Of a stretch of 6,803 nucleotides of DNA, positions 5,814 to 6,803 are shown one piece after another. The stretch spans positions 1 through 6,803 of the forward strand of contig CAKQNH010000258.1 of NCBI GenBank assembly GCA_934255105.1. The letters are read 5' to 3'. The DNA is from an uncultured Pirellulaceae bacterium. GTDB taxonomy: Bacteria; Planctomycetota; Planctomycetia; Pirellulales; Pirellulaceae. The position numbers and the translations under genes are program-made. Numbering within the stretch: the stretch's first letter is position 1; every line of letters starts with the position of its first letter. The notes beneath the pieces are model-generated. The model saw only the letters and a list, made by a program, of their open reading frames with translations. It did no database searches and was not told the origin of the DNA.

Positions 5814-6632
5814 CTATTGCCATGCCAGTACTTCTCCGCTTGTAAGGAATTGCACCCCCTGTTCGTCGCGAATGATCAGCCGTCCGCTGGCGTCGACCCC
5901 TTCGCAAACGCCGACCGCTTCGCGCTCGGGCCCCTGCCGCACATGCAGGATCTTTCCGGTCAATAAACAACGCTCGCGCCACTGCGTCAGCCAGTCATCT
6001 TCGCCGCGAGACCAAGCGGTAAGTTCGCGTTGTAGCTCCTCCACAAGTTCAACTAGCACCACCGGCAATCCCAACGACCGCCCCGCTTGAGAGCTCAAGC
6101 AGGTTGCCCGGCGAGCCACTTCTGCAGGTGCGGCATTCCAATCGATGTCCACATTGAGCCCGATGCCGATCAGCCACGCTGCCCCTCGACCGGCGTGTGA
6201 TTGTCGCTGAACTAGCGGAGCCGATTCGATCAGAATCCCCGCCAGCTTTTTGCCCCCGGCGAACACATCATTGGGCCACTTGAGATGTATCGTCTCGTCG
6301 GGCAGGCTGTGCACTGCGGTCCGGGCTACCGCTAGGCCACTGACGAGAGCCAGTTGGCTCCACAGCGTCGGATCCGTTGGCAGAGTGCTGCTGGGCAGGG
6401 CCAGCGTCAGCATCAGACAGCCGTCGGGAGACCACCACGGGTGCCCTCCACGGCCACGGCCTGCCGTCTGCCGATGCGCGACAAACAGGCTGGGCAGCGG
6501 CGGTGCTTGCGACTCTTGCAGGCTTCGGCGAGCCGCATCGTTGGTGGAGTCGATCTCGTCAAACCACTGCGCATATTGCACCCAGCCGCGCGAGCGGATT
6601 TCATCGAGCGCCGATTGTTCAAAGGGGAGCAT
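5814..6632 (-). CDS. birA: Biotin--[acetyl-CoA-carboxylase] ligase, stand-alone class I type
   Basis: This 272-residue protein activates biotin with ATP to biotinyl-5'-AMP and transfers it to a lysine of biotin carrier domains, such as that of acetyl-CoA carboxylase, in the cytoplasm. The catalytic core is complete. It has D-S-T-N-D (residues 28-32) for biotin contact; the nucleotide-loop G-R-G-R-G-G (58-63), in which R61 aligns with E. coli BirA R118; S-P-D-G (68-71); K-W-P-N-D (118-122); G-K-K-L-A-G-I-L (127-134), where K129 aligns with E. coli K183; and G-I-G-L-N-V (156-161). A small C-terminal beta domain (about 225-272) follows. The N-terminal winged helix of E. coli BirA is absent, so this enzyme should not repress biotin genes. 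ATG 6632 is the only usual start codon in frame after the upstream TAA. It lacks a Shine-Dalgarno site and abuts an 18-bp tandem repeat. Neighbouring genes are not biotin-related. Confidence 0.96.
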   Translation of the reverse strand: MLPFEQSALDEIRSRGWVQYAQWFDEIDSTNDAARRSLQESQAPPLPSLFVAHRQTAGRGRGGHPWWSPDGCLMLTLALPSSTLPTDPTLWSQLALVSGLAVARTAVHSLPDETIHLKWPNDVFAGGKKLAGILIESAPLVQRQSHAGRGAAWLIGIGLNVDIDWNAAPAEVARRATCLSSQAGRSLGLPVVLVELVEELQRELTAWSRGEDDWLTQWRERCLLTGKILHVRQGPEREAVGVCEGVDASGRLIIRDEQGVQFLTSGEVLAWQ

Positions 6633-6668
6633 GGATATTGGTGGCCCGACGGATATTGGTGGCTCGAC
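6633..6668. repeat. 18-bp tandem duplication abutting the birA start codon
   Basis: The plus strand shows GGATATTGGTGGCCCGAC at 6633-6650 followed immediately by GGATATTGGTGGCTCGAC at 6651-6668. The units match at 17 of 18 positions. The first unit touches the birA ATG (6630-6632 on the plus strand), so the duplication occupies the 36 bases of birA leader where a ribosome-binding site would be. The unit length is a multiple of three and keeps an upstream in-frame reading open, but that frame has no usual start codon. Confidence 0.85.
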
Positions 6669-6745
6669 GCGTGAGCAAGGAATGAGTAGAACACTTCTGT
6701 GCAGTTCGTCGAGAGCCCTTTAGCCCGGACTGCTAAAAGTTTGGG

Positions 6746-6771
6746 ATTGCATGCAATTTGCGTTGGCGCAA
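6746..6771. repeat. Two adjacent inverted repeats upstream of birA
   Basis: ATTGCATGCAAT (6746-6757) is a perfect 12-bp palindrome. It is followed directly by TTGCG-TTGG-CGCAA (6758-6771), with five-base arms and a four-base loop. On the plus strand the second element is followed by GTTTTG, which is too short a T-run for a confident terminator. The location, about 115-140 bp upstream of birA, would suit a regulator site, or the end of whatever gene lies beyond the right edge. Confidence 0.35.
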
Positions 6772-6803
6772 GTTTTGTCCCCTCGTTATCGTGAGTTTTT
6801 GGA

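Noticed and set aside
6633..6722. N-terminal extension of birA upstream of ATG 6632
   Set aside because: The frame stays open back to a TAA near 6720 but contains no ATG, GTG or TTG, so ATG 6632 must be the start.
6250..6723. Plus-strand open frames opposite birA (such as 6250-6723)
   Set aside because: BirA on the minus strand has every catalytic motif in order. The plus frames are low-complexity shadows; their W-W-rich end simply reads the 18-bp tandem repeat.
6633..6803. A BirA-type biotin operator upstream of birA
   Set aside because: No TTGTAAACC / GGTTTACAA pair is present, and this BirA lacks the DNA-binding domain needed to use one.

Overview
The window looks like a piece of a planctomycete chromosome, most likely from the Pirellulaceae. 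That placement is inferred from protein architecture, not from a search. The evidence is a giant secreted protein with the N-terminal E-x-x-E-P-R-x-L motif typical of planctomycete extracellular proteins followed by SdrD-B/Cna-B type repeats, an exported WD40 protein next to it, and weak or absent Shine-Dalgarno sites. All three convincing genes are on the minus strand, so the window reads biologically from right to left.

Right end (6633-6803): about 170 bp of non-coding DNA upstream of birA, with an 18-bp tandem duplication touching the start codon and two adjacent palindromes. 5814-6632: birA, a complete stand-alone biotin-protein ligase without the DNA-binding domain. 5471-5813: about 340 bp without a convincing gene, holding two overlapping micro-ORFs with Shine-Dalgarno-like sites and a cluster of small palindromes.

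4295-5470: a predicted exported single seven-bladed WD40 beta-propeller of unknown function. 4121-4294: a short intergenic gap. 1-4120: the 5' 1373 codons of a very large surface or extracellular protein whose C-terminus lies beyond the left edge. Its order is a basic N-terminus, the E-x-x-E-P-R-x-L motif, a ~210-residue non-repeat region, eight SdrD-B/Cna-B-like domains (the central ones at a strict 111-116 residue period), a proline-rich linker, and the beginning of a module containing D-F-N-G-D-G.

birA is a housekeeping gene (biotinylation of carboxylase carrier domains) with no evident link to the others. The WD40 protein and the repeat protein are adjacent and co-oriented and both look exported, so a joint role at the cell surface is possible but is only inference. 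The most informative pattern is that cysteines in the repeats occur either at both of two fixed positions or at neither, which points to an optional intradomain disulfide. I see no RNA gene, CRISPR array, transposon or defence system.
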